This document shows, piece after piece, positions 8,058-16,519 of a DNA stretch of 64,000 bases (position 1 is its first letter; every line of letters starts with the position of its first letter). The notes beneath the pieces are model-generated. The model saw only the letters and a program-made list of their open reading frames with translations. It made no database searches and was not told where the DNA came from. Both the position numbers and the translations under genes were made by a program. This stretch comes from Aeromicrobium camelliae (GTDB lineage: Bacteria; Actinomycetota; Actinomycetes; Propionibacteriales; Nocardioidaceae): positions 1 to 64,000 of the forward strand of contig NZ_RQJX01000008.1 in assembly GCF_003850045.1 (NCBI RefSeq), given 5' to 3'.

Positions 8058-9185
8058 TCAGCCCAAATGGATGTCGTAGGTGTCCCGCAGGAGGGACAGG
8101 ATGTAGTCGCGCACGGAGTCGTCGACGGCGTAGGCCTCCGCCACACGCTCCTTGACGCCGTCGTCGGCGACGAGCGGATAGCCGCCCAGCACCTCAGCCG
8201 CCTTGTCGTTGAAGGCCTTGTCGCGGGAGAGGTCATCGGCCGCTTGACGCAGAGATTCGCTCGCGCCCTCCGTCGTCTCGCCCGGAACCCACAACCCCTT
8301 CTGATACGTGTACGTCACGCCCAGCAGTGCGGTGTACGCCTCCCAGGCCGGGCCGCTCGGGGCCTCGCCGTACAACTCTTCGTACGCCTCGGCGACCGTC
8401 GGCAGATCCGGGAAGTTCGCGTCGCGGACGACGTCGCCGTCCTCGTCGAGCTGCCCGAACGAGACCAATGGAACGACGCTGCCGTTCTGCAGCAGCGGTC
8501 CGACGGACGGCTCCCAGGCGGACGTGGTCTGGTAATCGAGGTCGACCTCACCGCGTTGGACGGCGAGGTTCACCGGCCCGCGACCCTCGAAGCCGAAGAT
8601 CGACCGTTGCTCGACTCCGAGCACGTCGAACGCGACGAGAGTCGTCAGGTCGAGTCCGGTGGCGCTGATGCCGCCGAAGGTCAACGGTGCCTCGCGATCC
8701 ACGAGGTCCCGTAGCCCTTCGACGCCGGCGGCCTTGCGCGCGTAGATCGCACCGCCCGTCCCGTTCACGACGACGGGTGTCATCTGTGCGAAGTCGTAGT
8801 TGACCTCGCTACGGCCCAGCACCCAGGGCACGACGCTCGTCGCGGTCGAGACGAGAAGGTGCGTCCCGTCCGCCGGCGCGCGCCGCGCGAACTGGTTCGA
8901 CCCGGTGATGCCTTCACCGCCGGGTTCGTTCACGGGCGAGAACCCGGGCCCGCCGGTGACGCGGGGAGCCAGCTCCTGCCCGACGAACCGAGCCCAGGTG
9001 TCGGTCCCACCGCCTTCGGCGAGCGGGATCATGACCTCCAGGGTCTCCTTGGAGAAGTCTCCGTCGGCGGTGTCCGCCGCGGAACTGAACGGCGACCCAC
9101 CGAGGAAGGCTGCGGCGACCGCGAGGGCCGTGAAGACGCACATCACCGTGGTGGACTGTCGCGATCGCGCGAACGTGATGCTCAT
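8058..9185 (-). CDS. Tripartite tricarboxylate transporter substrate-binding protein (TctC family)
   Basis: This 375-residue exported protein has an N-terminal basic and hydrophobic signal (residues about 10-37) with a likely cleavage after SSA. No lipobox cysteine is placed correctly. The mature part begins with LEVMIPLAEGGGTDTWARF, which matches the family's strand and G-G-T-D ligand loop, and continues with PGGEGITGSNQFARRAP. It captures the carboxylate substrate for the TctAB permease downstream. Its start overlaps the stop of the PrpF gene by 4 bp, so PrpF, TctC and TctAB form one operon. Confidence 0.9.
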   Translation of the reverse strand: MSITFARSRQSTTVMCVFTALAVAAAFLGGSPFSSAADTADGDFSKETLEVMIPLAEGGGTDTWARFVGQELAPRVTGGPGFSPVNEPGGEGITGSNQFARRAPADGTHLLVSTATSVVPWVLGRSEVNYDFAQMTPVVVNGTGGAIYARKAAGVEGLRDLVDREAPLTFGGISATGLDLTTLVAFDVLGVEQRSIFGFEGRGPVNLAVQRGEVDLDYQTTSAWEPSVGPLLQNGSVVPLVSFGQLDEDGDVVRDANFPDLPTVAEAYEELYGEAPSGPAWEAYTALLGVTYTYQKGLWVPGETTEGASESLRQAADDLSRDKAFNDKAAEVLGGYPLVADDGVKERVAEAYAVDDSVRDYILSLLRDTYDIHLG

Positions 9186-10282
9186 GAGGCCACCGCCTCC
9201 GCCGGGCGCGCAGGGAGAGCGGCCGGTCCGATGACCAGACGCGTGTCGGCGAGTTCACGCATCGTCCGGGTGACCGCGACCGCCGGACGACCGGCGTGCT
9301 CGCCCAGAACCGTCTCGACGATCCCGGCCGGAGTGGAGATCCGCAGCCGGTCGCCGTGAGGAGCGGCGAGGTCGGCCGCGATGGTTCCGGGTGTAGCCAC
9401 CGCCATCGTGACCGCGACGCTGCCGGTGATGGCGAGAGCCGGGTGCACCTTTCCCATGGAGAGCATCCGCACCCGCAGGTCGCTGCCCTCGGGCGCCGGC
9501 GACACGACCACGAGCTTCGGTACTGCTCGCTCCGCGCCTGCCGGCGTGGCCGCCATGCCCATCGCCACCGCCCCGGCGCGGCGGATCTCGTCGAGGCGCA
9601 ACAACGTCTCAGGGTCCGCGTCGAGGACCGCCGGCACCTCGTCGCCGGTCAACCCGACCGACCGCGCGTCGATCACGACGACCGGGGCGCCCGCATCGAG
9701 CAGGGTGGCCTCGGCGGTGCCGTGCGGGGTCGTGAGCTCGTCGCGAGTCCGCCCGGTCGGCAGCAGCTCGCCGGTCGTTCGGCCGGCGGGCTCTACGAAC
9801 CACATCCGGACTGCTTCTCCCGGGAACGGCACCCCGGGGATCTCACTCAAGACGGTGTCGTCTCCGGAGGTGTCCAGCTCGAGCACGATGAGCTGGCCGG
9901 TATTGGTGTTCCGCACGCGCACGGACGTCGTCGGTGTCGTCGGGGTGACCCAGCCGCGGCGCAGCGCGTAATGCCCGACGACCGACGAGCAGTTACCGCA
10001 GTTGCTGCCCCAGTCGACCACCGGCTCCTCGATGCCCACCTGCGCGAAGGTGTAATCCACGTCCACACCCTCATCGCTCGACGGCGAGACGATCACCGCT
10101 TTGCTCGTGGTGGACGTGCCCCCGCCGACGCCGTCGACCTGACGCGGGTCGGGGCTGCCGAACAGTCGCAGCAGCACCTCGTCGACCGTGTAGTCGGGAA
10201 GCTCCAGCTCCTCCCGGTCGAAGACCCAACACTTGCTCGTTCCTCCCCGCATCCAGGTCGCCTTGATCTCTCGTCCGTGCAT
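9182..10282 (-). CDS. PrpF-family isomerase (methylaconitate/aconitate or 4-oxalomesaconate type)
   Basis: This 366-residue protein has the PrpF fold signature MRGGTSK at residues 11-17 and the mid-domain motif GSNCGNCSS. The family moves a double bond in unsaturated tricarboxylates: PrpF isomerises 2-methylaconitate, GalD tautomerises 4-oxalomesaconate, and relatives interconvert cis- and trans-aconitate. It is the first gene of an operon with a tricarboxylate transporter and lies opposite a LysR gene. There are no 2-methylcitrate or gallate genes nearby, so uptake and use of an aconitate-like acid is the favoured inference. The family call is secure and the exact substrate is not. Confidence 0.85.
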   Translation of the reverse strand: MHGREIKATWMRGGTSKCWVFDREELELPDYTVDEVLLRLFGSPDPRQVDGVGGGTSTTSKAVIVSPSSDEGVDVDYTFAQVGIEEPVVDWGSNCGNCSSVVGHYALRRGWVTPTTPTTSVRVRNTNTGQLIVLELDTSGDDTVLSEIPGVPFPGEAVRMWFVEPAGRTTGELLPTGRTRDELTTPHGTAEATLLDAGAPVVVIDARSVGLTGDEVPAVLDADPETLLRLDEIRRAGAVAMGMAATPAGAERAVPKLVVVSPAPEGSDLRVRMLSMGKVHPALAITGSVAVTMAVATPGTIAADLAAPHGDRLRISTPAGIVETVLGEHAGRPAVAVTRTMRELADTRLVIGPAALPARPAEAVAS

Positions 10283-10315
10283 CGTCGCGTTCCTCTCGAG
10301 TGACTACCCGAAAGA

Positions 10316-10342
10316 TGATGCGCATCACAACAGTGAAGCACT
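10316..10342. promoter_or_regulatory. Palindromes in the prpF-lysR divergent promoter region
   Basis: In the 117 bases between the two start codons lie a perfect 12-bp palindrome TGATGCGCATCA (10316-10327) and an inverted repeat AGTG-aag-CACT (10332-10342). They are placed where a LysR regulator would bind to control the operon and its own gene. Which, if either, is the operator is not shown. Confidence 0.4.
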
Positions 10343-10399
10343 AGCGATGATTAATGAAGGAGCCTGTACCTTTACTTAAAGCTCGAGGAAGGAGGGGAG

Positions 10400-11299
10400 A
10401 TGGATGTCCGGCGCCTGATGCTGCTCGTGGAGGTCCTCGACCGGGGCTCCATCTCCGCGGCCGCTGAGGCTTTGCAATACACCCCGTCTGCGGTCTCACA
10501 ACAGGTGAAACGACTGGAATACGAGGTAGGACAGCCCCTCCTGTCCCGCTTTCCCCGCGGTGTGCGGGCAACGGACGCGGGCCTCGTGCTCTACCGCCAT
10601 GCGTGCCGCATCCGCGACCAGCTGCAGGCGGCTCAAGCCGACGTCGACGCCGTCGCCGGGCTCCGACAGGGCCACCTGCGCATCGGCACGTTCCCGACCG
10701 TGGGCAGTTCTCTGCTGCCGTTGGCCGTCCGCGCGTTCAAGGAGAAGCACCCCGACGTCCGGCTCACCGTGCACAGCGCGCGTTTCGACGACTTGGTGCA
10801 GCGCCTTCATGCCGGATCGGACGACGTGACGTTGCTGTGGGACTACGAGTGGAACCGTTTCCGCGACGACGAACTGGACGTCGTGCATCTGCTCGACGAC
10901 GCGACGATGCTCGTCGTGTCCGCCGACCACAGGCTCGCGCGTCGACGTCGCGTGCGGCTCGCCGAGCTCAGCGAGGAGGAGTGGGTGGTCAGGGAGGCCG
11001 ACCACCCGGTCACCGAAGTCCTCGACCGGAGCGCCCGTGCCGCCGGGTTCTCGCCGCGGATCTCCTTCCGCGCCAACGATTACCAGGAGGCGCAGTCGAT
11101 GGTGGGGGTCGGACTCGGAGTGGCGCTCGCACCGCGGCTGGCGGTCGTCAATCGGGTCCCGGGTGTGCGCGTGCTCTCGCTCGCGGGTGGCGTCCCGGCC
11201 CGGCGGATCTTGGTAGTGACGCGGCGGCACGCGATCGCCGCGCCGACCGAAGCCGCGATGCTGAGCACGCTGCGCGAGGTCGCGGACGATCTCGCGTAG
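10400..11299 (+). CDS. LysR-family regulator of the tricarboxylate locus
   Basis: This 299-residue protein has an N-terminal winged helix (residues 1-60, with SISAAAEALQYTPSAVSQQVKRLE as the DNA-contacting part) and a two-lobed effector domain beginning near LRIGTFPTVGSSLLP. It has a good ribosome binding site (GGAGGGG at 10389-10395). It is divergent from the prpF-tctC-tctAB operon, the classic arrangement for a LysR activator that senses the transported or isomerised acid. Control of that operon is inferred from position. Confidence 0.9.
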   Translation: MDVRRLMLLVEVLDRGSISAAAEALQYTPSAVSQQVKRLEYEVGQPLLSRFPRGVRATDAGLVLYRHACRIRDQLQAAQADVDAVAGLRQGHLRIGTFPTVGSSLLPLAVRAFKEKHPDVRLTVHSARFDDLVQRLHAGSDDVTLLWDYEWNRFRDDELDVVHLLDDATMLVVSADHRLARRRRVRLAELSEEEWVVREADHPVTEVLDRSARAAGFSPRISFRANDYQEAQSMVGVGLGVALAPRLAVVNRVPGVRVLSLAGGVPARRILVVTRRHAIAAPTEAAMLSTLREVADDLA

Positions 11300-11303
11300 G
11301 TCG

Positions 11304-11834
11304 TCAGTCGCGCAGGGAGCGGTCCAGCTCGCTCATCAGCTGCGCGACGCGGCTTCGCCCTTCCGGGGCGAGCGGATAGCGCCGCAGGACGTCGACGACC
11401 GCCGGTGTCGCACGCTGACGCGCTGAGTCGAGCGCGCGTTCCGCCGCCGTGTCGTCGTCGGGCGACTGAAGCTCGGCGACCCGGGCAGCGTTCGCCGCGG
11501 CTCTGAGTATGTGGCCCACCTGATGCGCCTTGGCGATCGGGTGCAAATAGGGCGCCGCTGCCGCGTCGCCGGCCGATCGCGCGGCCAAGCGGGCGACCTC
11601 TGTGCTCGCCTCGGCCGCAGCGCGGTGGGCGTCGAGCGAGGTGACCCGCTGCAGCTTCGTGCGCTTGGCGCCGTCGGCGAACTCCCAGGCCGCCTCCAGC
11701 GCGGCCCGCGGTCGGCCGTCGTCGGGATGGACAGCCTCGAAGAGGGGCAGGATCTCCTCTGCGGTGTCAGCGACGAAACGCGTCACCACGCGCAACTCCT
11801 CCGTCGTCAGGTCGAAGTCACCGGACACGATCAC
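11304..11834 (-). CDS. Imm-5-like (putative immunity) protein
   Basis: This 176-residue, alanine-rich, probably all-helical cytoplasmic protein has the recognisable pattern of a family annotated as putative immunity protein: [18 protein letters not shown], then [18 protein letters not shown], then [18 protein letters not shown], ending in VVDVLRRYP and [11 protein letters not shown]. The function is not established, and no toxin gene is adjacent. Its start overlaps the 3' end of the upstream YbdK-type gene by 17 bp, so the two are co-transcribed. It ends 4 bases from the stop of the convergent lysR gene, with no room for a terminator. Confidence 0.6.
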   Translation of the reverse strand: MIVSGDFDLTTEELRVVTRFVADTAEEILPLFEAVHPDDGRPRAALEAAWEFADGAKRTKLQRVTSLDAHRAAAEASTEVARLAARSAGDAAAAPYLHPIAKAHQVGHILRAAANAARVAELQSPDDDTAAERALDSARQRATPAVVDVLRRYPLAPEGRSRVAQLMSELDRSLRD

Positions 11835-12861
11835 CGCCGGCAGGGGAGGCGTGCGTGATCTCGAGTGCCGCCGTGACGACGTCGCGGACCTCCTGCTGCA
11901 CCGCGTACGCCTGCCGTTGGATCCGCGCGCCGGTCCCCTGCTCGAGGATGCGGGCGATCGCCACCTCCACGTGCTCCTCGTCGCCGTAGTCGACCAATGC
12001 GGGCCGGACCACGTCGAGCAGCCGGGCGATCACGTCGCGGGCGGGCACAGGGGTGCCGGTGGCCGGGTCGATCAGGCGGTCGTGCACCCCGCTGTGGCTC
12101 GCCTGCCACGACCACAGCCGCAGCAGCGACGCCGGGACCTCCGGCGCCGGCTGGTGCGACTCCCGGACCGCCATCTCCACCAGGGCGCGCGTGAGCGTGG
12201 CGATCACGGCCGCATCGGCCGGGTTGAGGCACACGTCCGCGATCCTCACCTCGAGCGTCGGCTGGTGCTCCGAGAGGCGAGCGTCGTAGTAGAGCATCGC
12301 GGCGTCCAACGGCACTCCCGTCGCCAGCATCGCCGCCTGGTGTCGTTCGTACGCCTCAGCGGACCCGTACAGGTCGACCGGACCGGCAGTAGGCCAGCGC
12401 GACCACGCCTGGTAGCGGTACGAGGCGTAACCGGTGTCCGTGCCGTGCCAGAACGGCGAGTTCGCACTCAAGGCGAGCAATGTCGGCAGCCACACGCGGA
12501 TACGGTCGAGCACCGCGACGCCCTCGTCGCGCGAGTCGATGCGTCGGTAACGAGAGTCCGGCCCGAGGTGCGGCTCCACGAAGCCGGGGGACGTGGGCAG
12601 AGCCGCCACCCGGCCACCCACCTTCGCGGCGGCCTGCTCGGCGAGGGCACGGCCGGTGAGGATCGCCTCGAGTTGCCCGGTCATCGTGGTCTGGGGTGGG
12701 GCGGCCACCTCGATCTGCTCCTGTTGCAGCTCGGCCGTGACCTCGTGGCCCGTGTCCGTGGCTGCCATCTGCAACGACGCCGCCCAGTCCCCGGCGGGAA
12801 GCGGGTCCAGGGTGGTCGCATCGATCAGGAGCAGTTCCTCTTCCACACCGAATGTCCGCAC
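11818..12861 (-). CDS. Carboxylate-amine ligase, glutamate-cysteine ligase 2 (YbdK) family
   Basis: This 347-residue protein starts with the family hallmark [13 protein letters not shown], where the glutamates bind metal and ATP. It continues with [17 protein letters not shown]-like substrate residues ([10 protein letters not shown]) and the C-terminal [12 protein letters not shown]-type motif (here [10 protein letters not shown]). Family members show weak gamma-glutamylcysteine synthetase activity in vitro; the true substrate is often unknown. The start GTG at 12861 was chosen because the family begins there and AGGA lies 8 bases upstream; a longer frame would run through the end of the neighbouring amidohydrolase gene. 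Actinobacteria use mycothiol, so a glutathione role is unlikely. Confidence 0.85.
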   Translation of the reverse strand: MRTFGVEEELLLIDATTLDPLPAGDWAASLQMAATDTGHEVTAELQQEQIEVAAPPQTTMTGQLEAILTGRALAEQAAAKVGGRVAALPTSPGFVEPHLGPDSRYRRIDSRDEGVAVLDRIRVWLPTLLALSANSPFWHGTDTGYASYRYQAWSRWPTAGPVDLYGSAEAYERHQAAMLATGVPLDAAMLYYDARLSEHQPTLEVRIADVCLNPADAAVIATLTRALVEMAVRESHQPAPEVPASLLRLWSWQASHSGVHDRLIDPATGTPVPARDVIARLLDVVRPALVDYGDEEHVEVAIARILEQGTGARIQRQAYAVQQEVRDVVTAALEITHASPAGGDRVR

Positions 12862-12934
12862 CTGCTCATCCTGGCCGCTGGCCCCGGCGGCTGCACGGCC
12901 GGGTTGATCCCGGAATCCTGCAAAGGTTGTCTCG

Positions 12935-14101
12935 CTAGCGATCCGTCCGGGCCGACACCACGTCGAGCGCGGTCCAGGCGAGCGCAGTCGCAGCGTCAAG
13001 TAGCGCCTTCTCCGCTTTCGGTCCGACGCAATGCTCCGCAAACTCCCGCTGGTGGTTCAGAACAGGCCAAGAACCGACACCTACATAGGGGTGAATGGCG
13101 GGCACAATCTGTGAGAGATTGCCCATGTCAGTAGAGGCCCGGTTCATGCGTCGCGCCGGAGTTCCCTCGTCGAAGACGCGCCCCAACCGCTTCGCGTTAC
13201 CGATATAGGCCTGCAACGCCGCCTGGTCAGTGCGGAACTCAGCGTAAGGCTTGCTCTCGGGAACAATGGTGAGGTCGCAACCCGTCGCGAGAGCCCCCGC
13301 TTCGAAACACCGCCACACTTTCTCTTCGACCGCCGCGAGCTGCTGAAGTGACTCAGCACGCACGTACCAGCGGCCCTCCGTGCGCGCCGGAATGGCGTTG
13401 GGAGCCTCGCCGCCGTTGGTCATCACCCCGTGGACGCGCACCGATTCGGGAAGCTGCTGGCGGAGGAGACCGAGCGCGACTTGCGCAATCGTGAAGGCGT
13501 CCGCGGCGTTGACCCCCTGCTCAGGGTAGGCCGCCGCGTGCGCAGCCTTCCCCGCATAGGACACGTGCGAGTGCGACACCGCGAACGGTTGGGCTTCGGC
13601 GACATCGACAGGCGCCGGGTGAGCCATCATCGCGAGATCCAGGTTCACGAACGCTCCTCGTTCGATGAGGTCGATCTTCCCGCCGCCGCCTTCCTCGGCG
13701 GGCGTTCCGTAGACCTCGATCCTCAACCCGAACTCGTCGGCCAACGGGGCGAGAGCACGAGCCGCGCCCACGGTTATGGCCGAGATGAGGTTGTGCCCGC
13801 AGGCGTGTCCGAGGCCCGGGAGCGCGTCGTACTCCGCGCACAGACCGAGCCGGAACGGTCCGGTGCCGTAGGTCGCGAGAAAGGCAGTATCCAGGCCGAG
13901 GTACCCCATCGTGACGTCGAACTGCGCTTCGCCTAGTGCGTCTGCCACCCAACGGGCAGATCGATACTCCTCCCACGCGACCTCCGGATTCGCGTGCAGC
14001 ACCTCGGAGAGGGCGATCAGTCGTGGTGCATCGCTTCGCACGATCTCCGCTGCACGGTTTTTGGCGGCCGAGAGTTCGCCCCGGCGATGGTCCCCCATCA
14101 C
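12935..14101 (-). CDS. M20-family amidohydrolase
   Basis: This 388-residue cytoplasmic metallohydrolase is of the M20D/AbgB-like type. Metal ligands are visible in [15 protein letters not shown] (about residue 90) and in the [10 protein letters not shown] segment, where the Glu pair is the catalytic base and ligand. A further His comes in the dimerisation lid. The family removes acyl or amide groups from small molecules such as indoleacetyl-amino acids, aminobenzoyl-glutamate or N-carbamoyl compounds. It is the last gene of the RidA-DUF1028-M20 operon, overlapping the DUF1028 gene by 4 bp. The substrate is unknown; the context suggests an amide product of an N-containing compound broken down by this cluster. 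Confidence 0.88.
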   Translation of the reverse strand: MMGDHRRGELSAAKNRAAEIVRSDAPRLIALSEVLHANPEVAWEEYRSARWVADALGEAQFDVTMGYLGLDTAFLATYGTGPFRLGLCAEYDALPGLGHACGHNLISAITVGAARALAPLADEFGLRIEVYGTPAEEGGGGKIDLIERGAFVNLDLAMMAHPAPVDVAEAQPFAVSHSHVSYAGKAAHAAAYPEQGVNAADAFTIAQVALGLLRQQLPESVRVHGVMTNGGEAPNAIPARTEGRWYVRAESLQQLAAVEEKVWRCFEAGALATGCDLTIVPESKPYAEFRTDQAALQAYIGNAKRLGRVFDEGTPARRMNRASTDMGNLSQIVPAIHPYVGVGSWPVLNHQREFAEHCVGPKAEKALLDAATALAWTALDVVSARTDR

Positions 14102-14766
14102 TCGTCTCCTGGAACGCCGTAGGAAGGCGCTGCAGTGGGATCCAATCCGCGAGTGACGTAGTCGTCGCGCTGCGGCAGCCAGAGGTCCAGCAACCGCCGC
14201 AGATCCGAGATGGGATGGTCGCTCCAGTCAACCCGTAAATCGGTCTCGCGCCACGGCACCGTCCGAACCACGGCTAGACCCGCCGAATGGACAGGTCCTG
14301 CCTCGCCGCCGGCTGCAAGCCCCGCTTCTAATGCGGTGAGCAGGCGCTCTTCGAGCGCTCCCGTCGCGGACTCAAAGCTCTCCACCAGCGCGTCGACCAC
14401 CTGAGGTCCTGCCAGCATGTTGCCGGCCGCCACGACGTGGGCGCCCACACGGTCAGCATTGACCCCGAGCGCGTGCTTTCCCGAATACGCAGCGCCCTCA
14501 CCGCCGGCCTCAAGCACCGTCAGTTGCCGGTAGTCGATGAACTCGCACTTCTCGACGACACTATTGAGTGCGTCCCCTGCGCCGTGGCCCCGATCCAGCG
14601 CATCAAGCAGCTGGTTTCCAAGTCGAGGGTCGGTGACATTCTGCGAAGCGGCACCACCGACGCCTGATCGCAGATGGATGCAGCGCGCTGCGACGGCCGG
14701 ACTCGACGACGTCACCGCCATACCGACGGCGCCCGAGTCATCGGTGGCGAGCACAGAGAAGGTCAC
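14098..14766 (-). CDS. DUF1028 (Ntn-hydrolase-like) protein
   Basis: This 222-residue protein matches the DUF1028 family: TFSVLATDDSGAVGMAVTSSSPAVAARC at the start, then SQNVTDPRLG, and GNMLAGPQVVDAL in the middle. The family is predicted to adopt an Ntn-hydrolase fold and is often found beside RidA and peptidase or amidohydrolase genes, but no reaction is established. The GTG start at 14766 overlaps the RidA stop (GTGA). Its stop overlaps the M20 start (ATGA). In this context it may be a second amide-cleaving enzyme. Confidence 0.82.
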   Translation of the reverse strand: MTFSVLATDDSGAVGMAVTSSSPAVAARCIHLRSGVGGAASQNVTDPRLGNQLLDALDRGHGAGDALNSVVEKCEFIDYRQLTVLEAGGEGAAYSGKHALGVNADRVGAHVVAAGNMLAGPQVVDALVESFESATGALEERLLTALEAGLAAGGEAGPVHSAGLAVVRTVPWRETDLRVDWSDHPISDLRRLLDLWLPQRDDYVTRGLDPTAAPSYGVPGDE

Positions 14767-15203
14767 CGGTAGCCCTCCGGAATCACTGCGATCGCATCCA
14801 CCTCTACCAACCACTCGGGTCGAGCAAGTGCTGACACGACAATCCCGGTCGAGATCGGGTGGACGCCACGGGTCCAGCGACCGATGGTGCGGTACACCGT
14901 CTCGCGATAGCGGGGATCGACGATGTAAATCGTCAGCTTCACCAGATGCTCCATCGACGCCCCAGCCTCCCGCAGCAGCATGTCGATGTTCGCCATCGCC
15001 CGTTCGGTTTGCGCTTCCACGTCACCGACACCGACCGATTCACTCGTGTCGAGGTCCTGGCCGATCTGCCCTCGGACATACACCGTGTTGCCGGCGACGA
15101 CCGCTTGACAAAGGTCGTTATCGAGATGTTGCTCCGGGTAGGTGTCACGCGTATTGAAGGGGCGGATGCGCGTGTGTCCGCCCGCAGTGATCGATTTGCT
15201 CAA
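14763..15203 (-). CDS. RidA-family (YjgF/UK114) enamine/imine deaminase, TTG start
   Basis: This RidA-family protein is 146 residues long from the proposed start. Family features are the QAVVAGNTVYVRGQIGQDL strand region and the C-terminal STGIVVSALARPEWLVEVDAIA with its conserved Arg. RidA proteins hydrolyse reactive enamines or imines, and relatives such as RutC act in catabolic pathways. I place the start at TTG 15203 because GGAGAG sits six bases upstream; a GTG at 15257 would add 18 residues that the family does not need. It leads the RidA-DUF1028-M20 operon, which suggests an oxidised amine or heterocycle as pathway intermediate. Confidence 0.85.
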   Translation of the reverse strand: MSKSITAGGHTRIRPFNTRDTYPEQHLDNDLCQAVVAGNTVYVRGQIGQDLDTSESVGVGDVEAQTERAMANIDMLLREAGASMEHLVKLTIYIVDPRYRETVYRTIGRWTRGVHPISTGIVVSALARPEWLVEVDAIAVIPEGYR

Positions 15204-15215
15204 GTCAATCTCTCC
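15204..15215 (-). promoter_or_regulatory. Ribosome binding site that decides the ridA TTG start
   Basis: GGAGAG on the minus strand (15210-15215) is spaced six bases from TTG at 15203-15201. The alternative GTG at 15257 has no such sequence at proper distance. This supports the rare TTG start. Confidence 0.6.
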
Positions 15216-15349
15216 AGTGGGATCGGCCGATGGGACCTTCCTCCTGAGGGTAGGCACGCCCGCAGGGTCTGTCGAGACGATCTAATCGGGCCGCAAGTTC
15301 GGCCCAGTCGATGCACACAAGGCGCGCTCGGAACGGCCGCCACCCACCC

Positions 15350-16270
15350 TTATTGGCCTGCCCCGATCCCACCGCGCTGTACGACGTCCTCGATCAGCCC
15401 CTGGACGGCGGCCATCCTGCGCGTTGCACGGGCCCCCTCCGCCTTCATGACCACGACGCCGAGCGACGGCGCCTGATCGGCGATGTCCACTGCCACCACC
15501 GCCTGGTCGTTGCCCTCGGAATCGTGCCGGGGGCGAACATTCAGCAGGGTGTACGCAAGCCCCCGAGCGACAATTGCCCTGCACGTCGCCGCACTTGTCG
15601 ACCGGTAGCGCACCAGTGGATTGACCCCCGCAGATTCGAAGATGCCCGCGAAGTACTCGCGACTGTGGGGCAGATCCAGTAGCGCCAAGGGCTCGTGGGA
15701 CAACTCGTGAAGTTTGACTCTCCTTCGTTTTGCCAACCGGTGGTTGTGTGGCAACAGGATGTAGGGAGCAAGCCGACGAAGTGGGGTCATGCTCAAGCGC
15801 GCGTCGGGCGCCAGGTCGTAACCGATGGCCAACTCGAAGCGACCACGGGCCACTCCCTCAGTCAACTCGGCAAGGTCGACCTCACTCGTGTTGATCTCGA
15901 GCCCAGGAAAATGCGCCGCTGCTTCCGCAAGGATCTCAGGGAGGACGTAGGGTGCAAGCACGCCGAAACAGGCTAGGTGGAGAGTGCCCGTCAGGTCATG
16001 GCCCAATCCGCGCGCTTGGTCAGCCAACTCGTCCGCCTGCCGTAGCAGGTTCCGGGCAGCTGCGAGCAGTTCTTCCCCGGCCGCGGACAAGGTGACACCC
16101 CGTGCGTGATGACGCAGCAGGAGTTGCACTCCCAGCGTCCGCTCCAGCTCCACGAGGGCGGTCGACAAAGCAGACTGGGACAAGTGAATCTCCTGCGCCG
16201 CCGCGGTGACGCTTCCCGCTTCAGCGACGGCGACGAAGTACTCCAACTGCCGCAGCGTGTACTGAGCCAT
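15350..16270 (-). CDS. LysR-family regulator of the amidohydrolase/monooxygenase cluster
   Basis: This 306-residue LysR protein has its winged helix in residues 1-60 (MAQYTLRQLEYFVAVAEAGS, then LSQSALSTALVELE). The effector domain starts with LHLACFGVLAPYVLPEIL. The start ATG at 16270 is preceded by AGGAGGAG on the minus strand, an excellent site, so the upstream alternative at 16291 is rejected. It lies between the RidA operon (same strand, 146 bases downstream) and the divergent monooxygenase gene. It is well placed to control both, presumably in response to the pathway substrate. Confidence 0.88.
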   Translation of the reverse strand: MAQYTLRQLEYFVAVAEAGSVTAAAQEIHLSQSALSTALVELERTLGVQLLLRHHARGVTLSAAGEELLAAARNLLRQADELADQARGLGHDLTGTLHLACFGVLAPYVLPEILAEAAAHFPGLEINTSEVDLAELTEGVARGRFELAIGYDLAPDARLSMTPLRRLAPYILLPHNHRLAKRRRVKLHELSHEPLALLDLPHSREYFAGIFESAGVNPLVRYRSTSAATCRAIVARGLAYTLLNVRPRHDSEGNDQAVVAVDIADQAPSLGVVVMKAEGARATRRMAAVQGLIEDVVQRGGIGAGQ

Positions 16271-16519
16271 CCCGCTCCTCCTCGTCGCCATCGGACCGGC
16301 CGGCGCATGCGCTCAGGCTCTCGCAGTGGGCAACCGGCGCCCCACAGTGTACGAGGTTGCGAGCTGCCGATGCGCCCCCGAAAGTGCGCGTCCCACCCGA
16401 TCGCTTTGTTCGGCACAATAGAACTCGAAGGCCGACAAGATCTGTTGGACACATGCTCGACCTCCGGCGAGGATCGCGTGAGACGCAGCAGCAGTTGCGC
16501 TGGTTCATCGGAGGTTGAA

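Noticed and set aside
12862-13041. Extended start for the YbdK-type ligase gene
   Set aside because: The added 60 residues overlap the end of the amidohydrolase gene, and the family begins at the GVEEE motif near the GTG at 12861.
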